DNA of 64,000 bases from NCBI GenBank assembly GCA_019636345.1, contig JAHBXQ010000005.1:1-64000 (forward strand), read 5' to 3'. This document shows positions 52,337 through 61,500 of the stretch, one piece after another. A program made the position numbers and the translations under genes. Each line of letters starts with the position of its first letter. The stretch's first letter is position 1. The notes under the pieces were generated by a model that was given only the letters and a program-made list of their open reading frames with translations, ran no database searches and was not told where the DNA came from. This DNA is from Pirellulales bacterium. Lineage in GTDB: Bacteria; Planctomycetota; Planctomycetia; Pirellulales; Lacipirellulaceae.

Positions 52337-53074
52337 CTAGTGGCAATCCTTGCAGTCCTTAAAGTCGAGCATCCACCAGCCGTCGTCCCATTCCAGGGTG
52401 ACCTTCCGCCATCCCAGCGGGACCTGCGGATAGGGATAGAACGGGCCGATGTACGGCCAAGCCGAGGCCGAGTACTGCTGCGGATAGGTCAGCGCGGCGT
52501 AGTTAGGGTACGACGCATAGCTCGGCCAAGCGTAGTTGGGCATCTGGGGATTGTCGTAGCTGACCGTGCGACCGCCGCCTCCCATGGGGACGTGGCCCAT
52601 CGGCACAGGAGCGCCGCCGTTCATCGCAGGGCCCGCGTACTGGCCGTAGCCGGCCGGCTGCACGCCGCCCATGCGGGCCATCGGCACGGGAACGTTCCCG
52701 CCCTGCACGCCGCCGACGGGCTGGAAGTTGCCTGCAGGCCGCACTTCGCCGGCCAGAGTCGCCGGTGCCGGCGTTTCGGCCGCCGTTGCGGAAGCGACTT
52801 CAAGCCGGTTGATGACCTTCTCGACTCCCGAGCTGCTGGCGGCGATCTTCTCGGCCAGCTGCCTCTGCTGCTGGCTGGTCACCGAGCCCATGAGCCATGC
52901 GACGCCGTCCTGGTACTTGACGCCGACGCGATAGTCCTTCATTTGGCCGCTCTCTTTGAGATTCGCGGCGATCTGCTGGGCGGCGGCGCGATCCGCGGCC
53001 TCGTCGGCCGAAGCTCGCACGGCCGGCGCGAGCGCGACCAGCGCGATCGCCAGGCCAAACAACATCTTTCGCAT
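52337..53074 (-). CDS. BON-domain exported protein
   Basis: A protein of 245 residues. Signal peptide MRKMLFGLAIALVALAPAVR; BON domain at about 28-95 (AQQIAANLKESGQMKDYRVG, DGVAWLMGSVTSQQQRQLAE, GVEKVINRLEV). The remainder is Pro/Gly/Tyr-rich low complexity (VPMARMGGVQPAGYGQYAGP, YPNYAALTYPQQYSASAWPY), ending LEWDDGWWMLDFKDCKDCH. BON domains bind membranes or phospholipid-like partners. The start at ATG 53074 has a strong aggagggg site; the ORF extends to 53245 but is not supported upstream. A terminator follows. Confidence 0.85.
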   Translation of the reverse strand: MRKMLFGLAIALVALAPAVRASADEAADRAAAQQIAANLKESGQMKDYRVGVKYQDGVAWLMGSVTSQQQRQLAEKIAASSSGVEKVINRLEVASATAAETPAPATLAGEVRPAGNFQPVGGVQGGNVPVPMARMGGVQPAGYGQYAGPAMNGGAPVPMGHVPMGGGGRTVSYDNPQMPNYAWPSYASYPNYAALTYPQQYSASAWPYIGPFYPYPQVPLGWRKVTLEWDDGWWMLDFKDCKDCH

Positions 53075-53370
53075 GGTACCCCTCCTGGGCTGGTTCAAGG
53101 CCGTCGCCCGCGGCGCGTCACGCACGCGGCCACGACGACTTTGCTCCGGTGAAAAGCCGGTGTGATCTCGCTGTGATCGACGCGGCGACCCCGTGCGGCG
53201 CGAGGCGCACGCGGTGCGGCGCAAGAGCCGTGCGTCGATCTGCAAGAGAATTTCGGCTCGCGGTTATGCCGAAGGGGAGTCTTTTTCCGATTTTGCCGGT
53301 GATTCGGATTGCGCCGGGCGCCGGCAGCTAGCAGAACGCCGGGCGCCTCGGAGCCGACGTCGCCGCGACG

Positions 53371-53643
53371 TCACCAAGCCTCGCTGCGCGCGGGAGCCGG
53401 ATCGAAGTCCGCGATCGCGACAACGATCATCACCGCCAGCGTCCCGGCCGAAAGTCCCCACAGCGGCCAGCAGAAGTGTCGTCCGGCAAGCGTTCCGAGC
53501 GCCATCACCGACAGCGTCGCGAGAAACGCCGCTTGCACCGCGTCTTCCCCCCGGCGCCGATGGGTTGTTCGCACCAACACCGTCAGGGCGAGTCCGAGCA
53601 GGTGAAGCGCGAACCACGCGCACTGGAGGCTGAGAGAGTCCAT
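53371..53643 (-). CDS. Small membrane protein, hypothetical
   Basis: A protein of 90 residues with three hydrophobic segments: CAWFALHLLGLALTVLV, AAFLATLSVMALGTLAG and LWGLSAGTLAVMIVVAIADF. No family recognised. It has an ATG and a reasonable codon pattern and lies 106 bp downstream of the thioredoxin-like gene in the same direction. The topology (short loops, one basic loop RTTHRRRGE) is credible for an inner-membrane protein. Confidence 0.55.
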   Translation of the reverse strand: MDSLSLQCAWFALHLLGLALTVLVRTTHRRRGEDAVQAAFLATLSVMALGTLAGRHFCWPLWGLSAGTLAVMIVVAIADFDPAPARSEAW

Positions 53644-53749
53644 CGGGGCGCGTCCTTGCGCTGGTGATTGGCGGCTGGGAACCGAGGGGCGGTGTGGCGC
53701 GTCCTTGCGACAACGGCCCGTCGGAGATTGCGTCGTGGGATCGGCGTCG

Positions 53750-55666
53750 CTACTTCTTCGCCGTTTTCGGGGGGGCGAGGAGTTTCTTGAGCTCCTCGTC
53801 GAGATCCATGACTTGAACGTTGTTGTTGACGACCGCCCCTTTGTCGTCCACCAGAATCATCAATGGAAGCGTGATGATCCCCAGATCGTTCGCCAACCGG
53901 CTCTCGAACCCGCCCGGCTCGAAGATTTGCTTCCACGGCAGGCGATGTTCCTTGAGATACGCCGTCAGAGCGGCGCTGTCCGTGTCGAGACTGATCCCCA
54001 ACACGTCGAACGTCTTTCCGCCGTATTTGGCGATGACGTCTTTGAGCATGTCATGGTCCGACTTGCAGGTCGGCGCATCGGACGACCAAAAGTGCACGAG
54101 CGTGATCTTGCCGCGATACTGCTTCAAATCGACGCTGCCGCCGCCCACGGCCGGGCCGGAGATCGCCAGCGGCTTCCCGACGCAGGTCAGTCGCACGATC
54201 GCCCCCTTCGCGTCGACCGCATCGACGCTCTTGGGATACTCGGTCACGATCCGGCGGTAGAATTTCTCGGCCGCCTCGGGCTCGCCGGTGAATTCGCTGT
54301 TCATCGCCAATTGCAGCAGCGCTTCGGAAACGTGCTCGCTGTCCTTGTGTTCGGCAGTGAACTTCTCGAGCTGCTCGAACCAAGCGGCCTGCGCCTTGGG
54401 GGTCGACAGATCGCTGCCGTATTCCGACTGCAGCTTGCGGAAGTGGACGTGCGTCATCAGGTCGTTCGAGGCCCCGTCCTTGACGAACTGCTTTTCCAAC
54501 TCGGCGAGTTCTTCGAGCCCCCCTTCGTACGCTTCGCCCTGCATGGCGAAGTGGATCGTGTCGACGATCTGCTTGAGCCACAGCTCGCGCTCGTCCTGCG
54601 ATCCCGACGCGGCGGCGACCTTCTGCAACACCTTCACGCGCTGGGCGTTCAGCTTGACCCGGGCGGCCGGGGCGGCGCCGACGATCTGCGTGTCGAGCTG
54701 CTCGAGCTGCTCGAGGGCTTCCTGCAGCGCCTCGCTGGGTGGATCGAAATTCTGGCCGGCCAGATGGGGATCGGGCATTCCGGCGGCGTTGTCGAAGAAG
54801 ATGCCCGCGGCGATTTGGCCGGGCGCCGCAAGCGACGGAGCGTCGACCAGTTTCCAAACCCCGCCCACGTCGACCATCGTTCCCAGTTGCAGTTGCTGGT
54901 GATCGTCGCCGTTGCGAATCATCGCCCAGGCGTTTTCGTAAACGATCAGGTCGGCAGCGGCGCCTTTGCTTCCTGCGGGAACGGCCCCGGGTCGCAAGCC
55001 CCCGAAGTCGGCGAACTCCGCGTCGGCGGCGATCTTGCCGCTCTTGGCCACGGCCGCAAAATCCGTCGCGGACTTCTTCACGCGCGGGGCGAGCCGCTCG
55101 GCGACGGCGGGGGCGACTTGCAACCTTTCGACGTCCTCGGCCGTCAGCGCCACGCGCGCAAACCGCTCGGCGTCGCCGGTGCGGAGCGCGAGCACCGCCT
55201 CCTCGGCCGCCTCTTCGGGGCTCAGCCGCTCCCAGGCGTCGAGTTTGCCGTCTTTCCTCGTGTCGATCCCCACCCGCGAGCCGGCCGTTTGCAGCCAGCG
55301 AAAGCGATCGGCCTTGCCGTCGAAGTCGCTGTCGACGTCGCGATAGATCTCGATGCCGTTCTTGAAGTAGCTCCACCGGTCGACGGTCTTGTCGCCGTTG
55401 CTGTCGGCGAACTCGCGAAGGGTCAGCCCGCTGGGGTCGCGAACGACCCAGGCGGTGGCGCCGTCGAGCGTCTCGACCTTGATCGTGCATTGAGCGACTT
55501 CGCCCTCGCCGGGGGTGTCGTAGTCGATCGGCGCCTGAGTCGGCTTGAACTGGAGGGCGTACTCGGCGGTCGGAGCCGAGCCCGCGGCCGACGCCCGGCC
55601 GGGCGCCAGCAGCATGAGGGCGAGAACCAAGAAAACGCCGTATCGTCCGCCGCTAATCCGCCGCAT
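53750..55666 (-). CDS. Exported TlpA/thioredoxin-like protein lacking one active-site cysteine
   Basis: A 638-residue exported protein with a signal peptide (GVFLVLALMLLAPGRASAAG). The first about 470 residues contain a calcium-loop-like stretch (FADSNGDKTVDRWSYFK, RDVDSDFDGKADRF) and long helical repeats (EELAELEKQFVKDGASNDLM). The C-terminus (about 490-630) is a redoxin/TlpA domain: LKQYRGKITLVHFWSSDAPT then CKSDHDMLKDV, ending with the cis-Pro loop ITLPLMILVD. The usual WCxxC is DAPTC, so only the second cysteine (about 534) remains; classic disulphide exchange is unlikely. ATG 55666 has gagga upstream. It may be a redox-inactive scaffold or use a single cysteine. Confidence 0.83.
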   Translation of the reverse strand: MRRISGGRYGVFLVLALMLLAPGRASAAGSAPTAEYALQFKPTQAPIDYDTPGEGEVAQCTIKVETLDGATAWVVRDPSGLTLREFADSNGDKTVDRWSYFKNGIEIYRDVDSDFDGKADRFRWLQTAGSRVGIDTRKDGKLDAWERLSPEEAAEEAVLALRTGDAERFARVALTAEDVERLQVAPAVAERLAPRVKKSATDFAAVAKSGKIAADAEFADFGGLRPGAVPAGSKGAAADLIVYENAWAMIRNGDDHQQLQLGTMVDVGGVWKLVDAPSLAAPGQIAAGIFFDNAAGMPDPHLAGQNFDPPSEALQEALEQLEQLDTQIVGAAPAARVKLNAQRVKVLQKVAAASGSQDERELWLKQIVDTIHFAMQGEAYEGGLEELAELEKQFVKDGASNDLMTHVHFRKLQSEYGSDLSTPKAQAAWFEQLEKFTAEHKDSEHVSEALLQLAMNSEFTGEPEAAEKFYRRIVTEYPKSVDAVDAKGAIVRLTCVGKPLAISGPAVGGGSVDLKQYRGKITLVHFWSSDAPTCKSDHDMLKDVIAKYGGKTFDVLGISLDTDSAALTAYLKEHRLPWKQIFEPGGFESRLANDLGIITLPLMILVDDKGAVVNNNVQVMDLDEELKKLLAPPKTAKK

Positions 55667-55994
55667 GGCGCCGTCCTCGTCGCAGGGGTCCCAATGGCAT
55701 GTCCGACCGGCGGCCGCCGGCCGTCGGAGCGCGTCTCCGGGGGGTGAGGCGAACCGGCCGCCCCTGCCCCGGAACTCGGTTTATAACGGCCAATCGCCGA
55801 GCCCGACCAGAGCGTTTCCCGGTCTTGCGACGGCAAGGCGCTCAAGGACGCGGCTTGTCGACGCGGTTCGTCTGGGGCCCCCTTTGACACCCCCCCGCAG
55901 CGACCTACAATATGGGGCTCCCCAGCAGCAATGCTGGCATCCTGCTGGCTCGGTGCACGACGCTAGCATCGGTCCGCCGGCACGAGCCGCGGCC
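55667..55994. other. Intergenic region, nothing recognised
   Basis: 328 bp between the thioredoxin-like gene start (minus) and tRNA-Ile (plus); it must hold their divergent promoters. No ORF or repeat of note. Confidence 0.5.
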
Positions 55995-56068
55995 GGGCGC
56001 GTAGCTCAGTTGGTTAGAGCGCAGCCCTGATAAGGCTGAGGTCCCAAGTTCGAGTCTTGGCGCGCCCA
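55995..56068 (+). tRNA. tRNA-Ile (anticodon GAT)
   Basis: 74 nt. Acceptor stem GGGCGCG/CGCGCCC with discriminator A, D arm GCTCAGTTGGTTAGAGC, anticodon stem CAGCC/GGCTG with loop CTGATAA (anticodon GAT), T loop TTCGAGT. It is alone, with no rRNA operon in the window. Confidence 0.96.
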
Positions 56069-56076
56069 CTGTTCGG

Positions 56077-56117
56077 CTCCGCCCCGTCGAGGGGCGGAGT
56101 CGGGCTGATTTCTTTCT
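56077..56117 (+). terminator. Terminator of tRNA-Ile
   Basis: Stem ctccgcccc (56077-56085) with ggggcggag (56091-56099), loop gtcga, followed by a T-rich stretch (atttcttt, 56110-56117). It starts 8 bases after the tRNA. Confidence 0.65.
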
Positions 56118-56119
56118 CG

Positions 56120-58516
56120 CTACCGACCCTCGTCGGATGCAACGGCTTCGATCGCGACGACGCCCGGCGCTACGCTCGAAGCGACGGCCTTGATGCTGAT
56201 CGACCCCGTCCCGCTGGCCTTCACGTAGGCGACGCACTGTCCCTGAAACAGCTTGCGGCGCGTCGCCTGGAAGGGTTCGTGGCTGACGATCGAGCCGTTG
56301 TCGACCGCGACGATCGCCCCGGGACCGGTCGCCGTGAACTCGACAAGGTCCTCGCTCCGCGGCAGCGGCGTTCCCCGCTCGTCGACGAGACGAGCCACGA
56401 CGATCGCCACGTCGTCCCATGACGACGTGATGCTCGAGCGATTGGTCGTAAGCTCCAAGCGATGCGCCGCCTCGGCCGTACGCAGTTCATGTCGGGCGAC
56501 CTCGCGACCGGCGTTGCGCGCGATTGCCGTCACTTCGCCTGGCGAGAACGCGACCTCCCAGGTCCGCGGGCGGGCGTCGCCGGGAAGCGGTTTGGCGCCG
56601 AGCGATTGGCCGTTGAGCACCAATTCCACCTCGTCGCAATTGCTGTAGACCTCGACGAGCTCGCGATGAGGCTCCAAATCGCGCGGCGTCCAATCGTCGA
56701 ACAGCACCTGCCGGCGTTGCCACTCGACCGCCTCGTAGCCGGGATCGGTCGGCGTCCTCTCGGTCGCCGCCTCGCGCCGGAAGACGCGAACCATCGGCGC
56801 GTCGCTCCACCAGCTTTGCCGCTCGTAACCGCGCGGATGGACCCGGCCCGAACGGTCAAGCAGACCCGCGTTGAACGTCGTCACCGGCCACCGGCGCGAC
56901 TCGCCCAGGTAGTCGATGCCGACCCACAGAAACTGCCCCGCGTGCTGGGGATTGTCGCGGCATGCCAACCACGTGCCCCGATCGTGCCCCTGCTCGGTGC
57001 CGATGATCTTGCGCGTCGGATCGTCACGCCAAGCCTGCAGCAATTCCTGATCGCGGTAGTTCGTCCCGATCACGTCGAGCATGTCGGCCAAGCCGTTGTC
57101 GTAGTCTCCGCTCACGTTGGGGCGAAACAGCGCCTGCGTCACAGGCCGAGTCGGATCGGCTTCGTGGCACGCGTCGACCAGCCCCCGCAGGATCTCCTTC
57201 GCAAGGTCCTGTTTGGGCGTGTCATGGATTTCGTTGCCGACGCTCCACAGGATCACCGACGGGTGATTCCGGTCCCGTCGGATCGTATCGCGCATGTCGC
57301 GATGCGACCACTCGCGGAAGTGCTTGGCATAGTCGTGGCGACGCTTGCGCACGGTCCAGCAATCGAAAAATTCGTCCATGACGAGCACCCCGAGGCGATC
57401 GCACAGATCAAGAAACTCCGGCGCGACCGGATTGTGAGCGGTCCGCACGGCGTTCACCCCCAGGGCCTTGAGCCGCTCCAGTCGGTCCTGCCAGATCGAC
57501 AGCGGCACGGCGGCGCCAAACGCCCCGCCGTCGTGATGGAGACACACGCCTTGGATCTTCACGTGCCGGTCGTTGAGCCAGAACCCGGTGTCCGAGCGAA
57601 ACTCGGCCGTGCGAATGCCGAACGGAACCGACGTCTGATCGACCAGTTCGTCTCCGCGCTTCACCGCGACAACCGCCGTGTAGAGCCGCGGCGCGTCGAG
57701 TTCCCACCGCTGCGGACGCACGACGACGAGCGAGCACTCGGCGGTCGCCGTTGCGCCCGCGTCGATGCGGCCCGCGCTCTCGCCAGCGGCGACCTGCGCG
57801 CCTTGCGGATCGCGCAGGACCGTTTGGACGCGATAGTCCTCGCCCCTGACGCCGGCGTTCTGCAGTTCGATCGCAACGCGAACCGTCGCCGAGTCGGCCG
57901 TCGCCTCGGGAGTCGTGACGAACACCCCGTCCCGCACGACATGCAGCGGATCGACGACCGCCAGCCGCACATGCCGATAGATGCCGCTGCCGGCGTACCA
58001 TCGCGAGGCGACTTGCTCGGACGTGTCCGTGCGGACCTCGATGAGATTCGCCGCGTCGTCGCCGAACTGGAGTCGGTCGGTCAGTTCGTAGGCGAAGCTG
58101 ACGTACCCGAAGGGCCGCCGGCCGCAATGCTCGCCGTTGATCCAGACGTCGCTGTTGGCCATCACGCCGTCGAATTCGACAAACACGCGCTTGCCGCGCC
58201 AATCGTCGGGCGCCGCGAACCGTTTGCGATACCGGGCGACCCCTGTGGGCAAGAACCCGCCCTCCCCTCCGGCGGGATTCGTCTCGGCGAACGGACCGGC
58301 AATGCTCCAATCGTGCGGGACGTCGACCGTTTCCACGGTCGCGGCGTCCTCCCCCTCGGCGGCGTCGCCCCGTTGGAATTGCCAGCCGCGATCGAAGTCG
58401 ATCACCTCCCGCGGCGACGACTCGCCGGCCGGGGCGCTTGCTGTCGAAGCGTACGGGGACAGCAAGACGACCAACGGCGCCAGGACGACTCTTGCCAATT
58501 CGATTCGATGGAACAC
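56120..58516 (-). CDS. GH2 beta-galactosidase-like glycoside hydrolase, exported
   Basis: A GH2 enzyme of 798 residues with a signal peptide (LARVVLAPLVVLLSPYASTA). Order: sugar-binding sandwich (about 40-190; DVPHDWSIAGPFAETNPAGG, FVEFDGVMANSDVWINGEHC), Ig-like domain (about 195-300), TIM barrel (about 305-560) and C-terminal sandwich domains (about 610-798, DUF4982/Ig-like). Catalytic residues: acid/base E429 in LWSVGNEIHDTP and nucleophile E508 in KIIGTEQGHDRG. It probably cleaves terminal beta-galactosides; galactan side chains of pectin would fit the neighbours, but galactosidase and other GH2 activities cannot be separated here. The start is GTG 58516 with tagggtt upstream. Confidence 0.9.
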   Translation of the reverse strand: MFHRIELARVVLAPLVVLLSPYASTASAPAGESSPREVIDFDRGWQFQRGDAAEGEDAATVETVDVPHDWSIAGPFAETNPAGGEGGFLPTGVARYRKRFAAPDDWRGKRVFVEFDGVMANSDVWINGEHCGRRPFGYVSFAYELTDRLQFGDDAANLIEVRTDTSEQVASRWYAGSGIYRHVRLAVVDPLHVVRDGVFVTTPEATADSATVRVAIELQNAGVRGEDYRVQTVLRDPQGAQVAAGESAGRIDAGATATAECSLVVVRPQRWELDAPRLYTAVVAVKRGDELVDQTSVPFGIRTAEFRSDTGFWLNDRHVKIQGVCLHHDGGAFGAAVPLSIWQDRLERLKALGVNAVRTAHNPVAPEFLDLCDRLGVLVMDEFFDCWTVRKRRHDYAKHFREWSHRDMRDTIRRDRNHPSVILWSVGNEIHDTPKQDLAKEILRGLVDACHEADPTRPVTQALFRPNVSGDYDNGLADMLDVIGTNYRDQELLQAWRDDPTRKIIGTEQGHDRGTWLACRDNPQHAGQFLWVGIDYLGESRRWPVTTFNAGLLDRSGRVHPRGYERQSWWSDAPMVRVFRREAATERTPTDPGYEAVEWQRRQVLFDDWTPRDLEPHRELVEVYSNCDEVELVLNGQSLGAKPLPGDARPRTWEVAFSPGEVTAIARNAGREVARHELRTAEAAHRLELTTNRSSITSSWDDVAIVVARLVDERGTPLPRSEDLVEFTATGPGAIVAVDNGSIVSHEPFQATRRKLFQGQCVAYVKASGTGSISIKAVASSVAPGVVAIEAVASDEGR

Positions 58517-58669
58517 GAGTTAACCCTACGTGGAGAAGTATTGCGAACGAGAGAACCAAGCACGCGCCCGCACATCACGCGAGTCATCGCGAACTGTCAG
58601 GCACATGCGAATCAAACGCCGACGAACAGCTTCAACCGTAAGCGGCGGTCGGGCGGCTGATTTGATGGT

Positions 58670-58781
58670 AGTGATACCATTTGCCAAATTGACGGGTGAC
58701 GGGTGGCCCCCAGCGGATTCCCTGGGGGCTTCGCTGCGCTGCGACCCCAGCCACCCTTCCAAGGGCGTAAACGGTATCACT
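58670..58781. repeat. MITE-like 112-bp element with 13-bp terminal inverted repeats
   Basis: Ends agtgataccattt (58670-58682) and aaacggtatcact (58769-58781) are inverted repeats with one mismatch. Inside are nested GC-rich hairpins: gggtggc (58701-58707) pairs with gccaccc (58750-58756), and cccccag pairs with ctggggg. It lies in the 349-bp gap between the GH2 and CE12 genes, where no gene is seen. Confidence 0.72.
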
Positions 58782-58865
58782 GCCGAATTGATTGACGACT
58801 TGCTCGACTTTGTCGAACCTGCAACGGACGGCTGCAGTGCAAAAATGGAATCGCGATCATCCGCG

Positions 58866-60857
58866 CTATTCGCGAGCCGCAGGGTCCCAGCGGACGCTTG
58901 CCGGGACGGCGAACTCGGCGAATCGCGGCGGGCGGGCGAGATCGAACTCCGGCAATTCTTCGGCCAGCCTCGTCGCCGCTCCGGGATCAGCGTCAGGGAG
59001 CGCCGCGACCACGCAGCTTGCGAGCAGGAAACTGCCGTAGGACGTGTGGTGCGTCGGATCCTGAAACGCAGCGCCGAGATCGTCCCCGAGAGCCCTGTAG
59101 AGCTGCTTGCTCAATGTATGCAGATCGATCAGCGGAACCTCCTCCGCCGCGGCCAGTTCGCGGACGGTCTGCGGATACTCGCCCAGGGTGTCGTTCTCGA
59201 CCCCCGTTTGCCGCTCCATCGAGGTAACCAGAATCGGCGTCGCTCCCCGATCGCGGGTTCGGGCGATCACGTCCGCCAGCAGCCGGCGATACTCGGCAAG
59301 CGCCCCGGGACGGGCGTCTTTCATGTCGTTGTGACCGAACTGAATCAGCAGGTAGTCGCCCCGCTTCAGCAGCGATTCAATCTTCTCGAACCGTCGGGCG
59401 CCGACGCTGCTGCGGACGCTCTCGCCCGACTCGGCGTGATTGGCGACCGCGACGCCGGGTGCGAAGAACAGCGGCAGCATCTGCCCCCAACTTCCCCACG
59501 GCTCGAGCGGCTGATCGGCGACGGTCGAGTCCCCGGCAAGGAAGACGGTCGTCGCGCGCGGCTCGGGGACCACCGTCATCTCTGCCGGCAGGCCGCCGCA
59601 GAATTCCAGCGTCAGCCGATCGTCCCAGGCCCACGCTTCGGAGCCGCGCTCGCGGTCCTTGAGCCGCACGCTCGGCCCGTCGGCGCCGCCAGCGCCGATC
59701 GCCGGCGTGCGAATGTTGACCGTGAATTCCCGCCGCGGCGGCGTCTGGCCGATGCGGCACGCCATGAGCCGTCGCAACTCGGCCTTCACGGCCCGCGGGG
59801 ACGCATCTCCCCGGCCGTAGTTCAGCGTGACGCGATAGTTGCCTTCCGGCAGCTTCACGGAGAAATACCGCGACTCCTCGCTGCGCTCGGCGAGCTGTTC
59901 AAACCCAAACCCGCGCTCGGGGTCGTAGGCGTCGTCAACCGCAACCCAGCTCCCCCCGTCGGCGACGCCGTGCTCGCGGAAGTGGAAGCGGTAGGCATCG
60001 CGGACGCTCGCCTGTCGCGGGCGTCGAGCCGCCCCGTCATCGGCCTCCCCTTCAGGACGTAGGATCTCCGCGAGCGGGCAGTCCGCAAGCCGGCGGATTC
60101 CCTCGGCGACGCACGCCGCGTTGAGCCGCGCCCCCGCCTCGGTCGTGTGCGTGTGGTCCGCGACCGTGAAGAAGTCGCGCGACACCGTCTCTTCGCCAAG
60201 CTGCTCGTACCGCGCGGCGATGATGCCGTTGAGATCGACGAACAGCGCCCCGCTCTGCTCGGCCGCCTCCTTGGCCCACCGGCCGTAGTCGCGATCGGCA
60301 CGCACCACCGTGCCGGCTCGCCACATGTTGCGCGGCACGGGCGACAGGATGATCGCCGTGGCGCCCCTGGCCTTCGCGTCGGCGACGATCTTGCGCAAGT
60401 ACCAGCCGTAGCTGTGCACCGTCTCGGCCTTGCCGGCGGCGGCGACCGTGCCTTGCTCGGTCTCGTCGCCGTTGCCCTTGAGCGAGGCCCGGGGGCGATC
60501 GCCTTCGAACAACTGGCCGCCGTCGTTGTGGCCGAACTGAATGAGCACGAAGTCGCCGGGGCGCAGCCGCTCCAGGGACCGCTCCCACAACCCTTCGGTG
60601 AGATAGGTGCGACTGCTGCGTCCGCCGAGGGCCCGGTTCTCGACGACGGCCGCCTCGGGGCGAACGTGCTCGGCCAGCGCCTGCCCCCAGCCCCACATTC
60701 CCCCCTCGCCGCGACCGCTGCCGTTCTTCACCGTCGAGTCGCCGACGAGGACGATTCGAACCGGGTCGTTCGAATTGTCCGCCGCGAGCGCCTGCGGGCA
60801 GCAAAGGATCGCCGCGTTGATAGCCGCGAAGAAACGCCGTGTGAGAGCTGAATTCAT
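58866..60857 (-). CDS. Double-domain CE12-type acetylesterase (rhamnogalacturonan acetylesterase)
   Basis: A 663-residue exported protein with two SGNH-hydrolase domains. First domain (about 33-265): IVLVGDSTVKNGSGRG (nucleophile Ser 41), FVLIQFGHNDGG and the Asp-His motif DHTHTTEAGA. A middle beta-sandwich (about 285-430, FSVKLPEGNYRVTLNYGRGD) resembles a carbohydrate-binding module. Second domain (about 440-640): TVFLAGDSTVADQPLEPWG, LLIQFGHNDMKDARPG and DPTHHTSYGSFLLA. Both catalytic sets are complete. Family members remove acetyl groups from rhamnogalacturonan, so it would open pectin for other enzymes. It is transcribed in the same direction as GH2. Confidence 0.9.
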   Translation of the reverse strand: MNSALTRRFFAAINAAILCCPQALAADNSNDPVRIVLVGDSTVKNGSGRGEGGMWGWGQALAEHVRPEAAVVENRALGGRSSRTYLTEGLWERSLERLRPGDFVLIQFGHNDGGQLFEGDRPRASLKGNGDETEQGTVAAAGKAETVHSYGWYLRKIVADAKARGATAIILSPVPRNMWRAGTVVRADRDYGRWAKEAAEQSGALFVDLNGIIAARYEQLGEETVSRDFFTVADHTHTTEAGARLNAACVAEGIRRLADCPLAEILRPEGEADDGAARRPRQASVRDAYRFHFREHGVADGGSWVAVDDAYDPERGFGFEQLAERSEESRYFSVKLPEGNYRVTLNYGRGDASPRAVKAELRRLMACRIGQTPPRREFTVNIRTPAIGAGGADGPSVRLKDRERGSEAWAWDDRLTLEFCGGLPAEMTVVPEPRATTVFLAGDSTVADQPLEPWGSWGQMLPLFFAPGVAVANHAESGESVRSSVGARRFEKIESLLKRGDYLLIQFGHNDMKDARPGALAEYRRLLADVIARTRDRGATPILVTSMERQTGVENDTLGEYPQTVRELAAAEEVPLIDLHTLSKQLYRALGDDLGAAFQDPTHHTSYGSFLLASCVVAALPDADPGAATRLAEELPEFDLARPPRFAEFAVPASVRWDPAARE

Positions 60858-61500
60858 GGCTGGTTGTTGCTATTACGCAGTTGAGCAGTTGAGGAGTGCC
60901 TTGTGAAAGCGCCTCACGGGCGATCGGATCTCAGTCGTCGGCTCAAGGCGAGTGGTTCATGCCGAGAGCTGCTGGCGGCGAGCAGCCCGAATTGCCGGGG
61001 CCTGCATGCCCGCGATAGGGAAGCTGTCACATCCGCCGACAAGCAGGCACGAGGAGAATCGGCCTCCGCACGGGCGACGAGCTCCGGGGACAAGCTTGCC
61101 CGCATGCCGTCAGGCTTCGCTCGCAGACTCGCTCTCAAGATACCAACGCACGCCTGCCGCGGGAGCGGTCTCGCCGACGGCTGCGTCCCGAAAGCGCTGC
61201 CAAGCGCCTGGTCGTTGGAACCCCTTTTTTGCAGACCCGCGACGAATTATCGCAATCCGTTCTTGCGACAGTACTTGCAGCAATTCACACCCGCGTAATC
61301 GCTTGTCCCCGTCGTACGCGGCAACTAACCTGATTTCAGGGCGATTTGATTGGCCGACTTGTCTTGAACAGGTTCGATCGCGTCGCTCGCCGAGCCGCCG
61401 TCGCGGGCGATGGTCCTGCGGAATTCACGCCGGCGGTCTCTTCGTAACGCTTGTCTTTCGAACTCTTCCCCTTTGACACACTAGCTGTGAGGAGCGTCTC
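60858..61500. other. Divergent intergenic region, nothing recognised
   Basis: 643 bp between the CE12 start (minus) and the PEP-CTERM gene (plus). The possible ORFs here have no coding character. Promoters for both genes are expected; only the Shine-Dalgarno of the right gene (tgaggag, 61487-61493) is clear. Confidence 0.5.
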
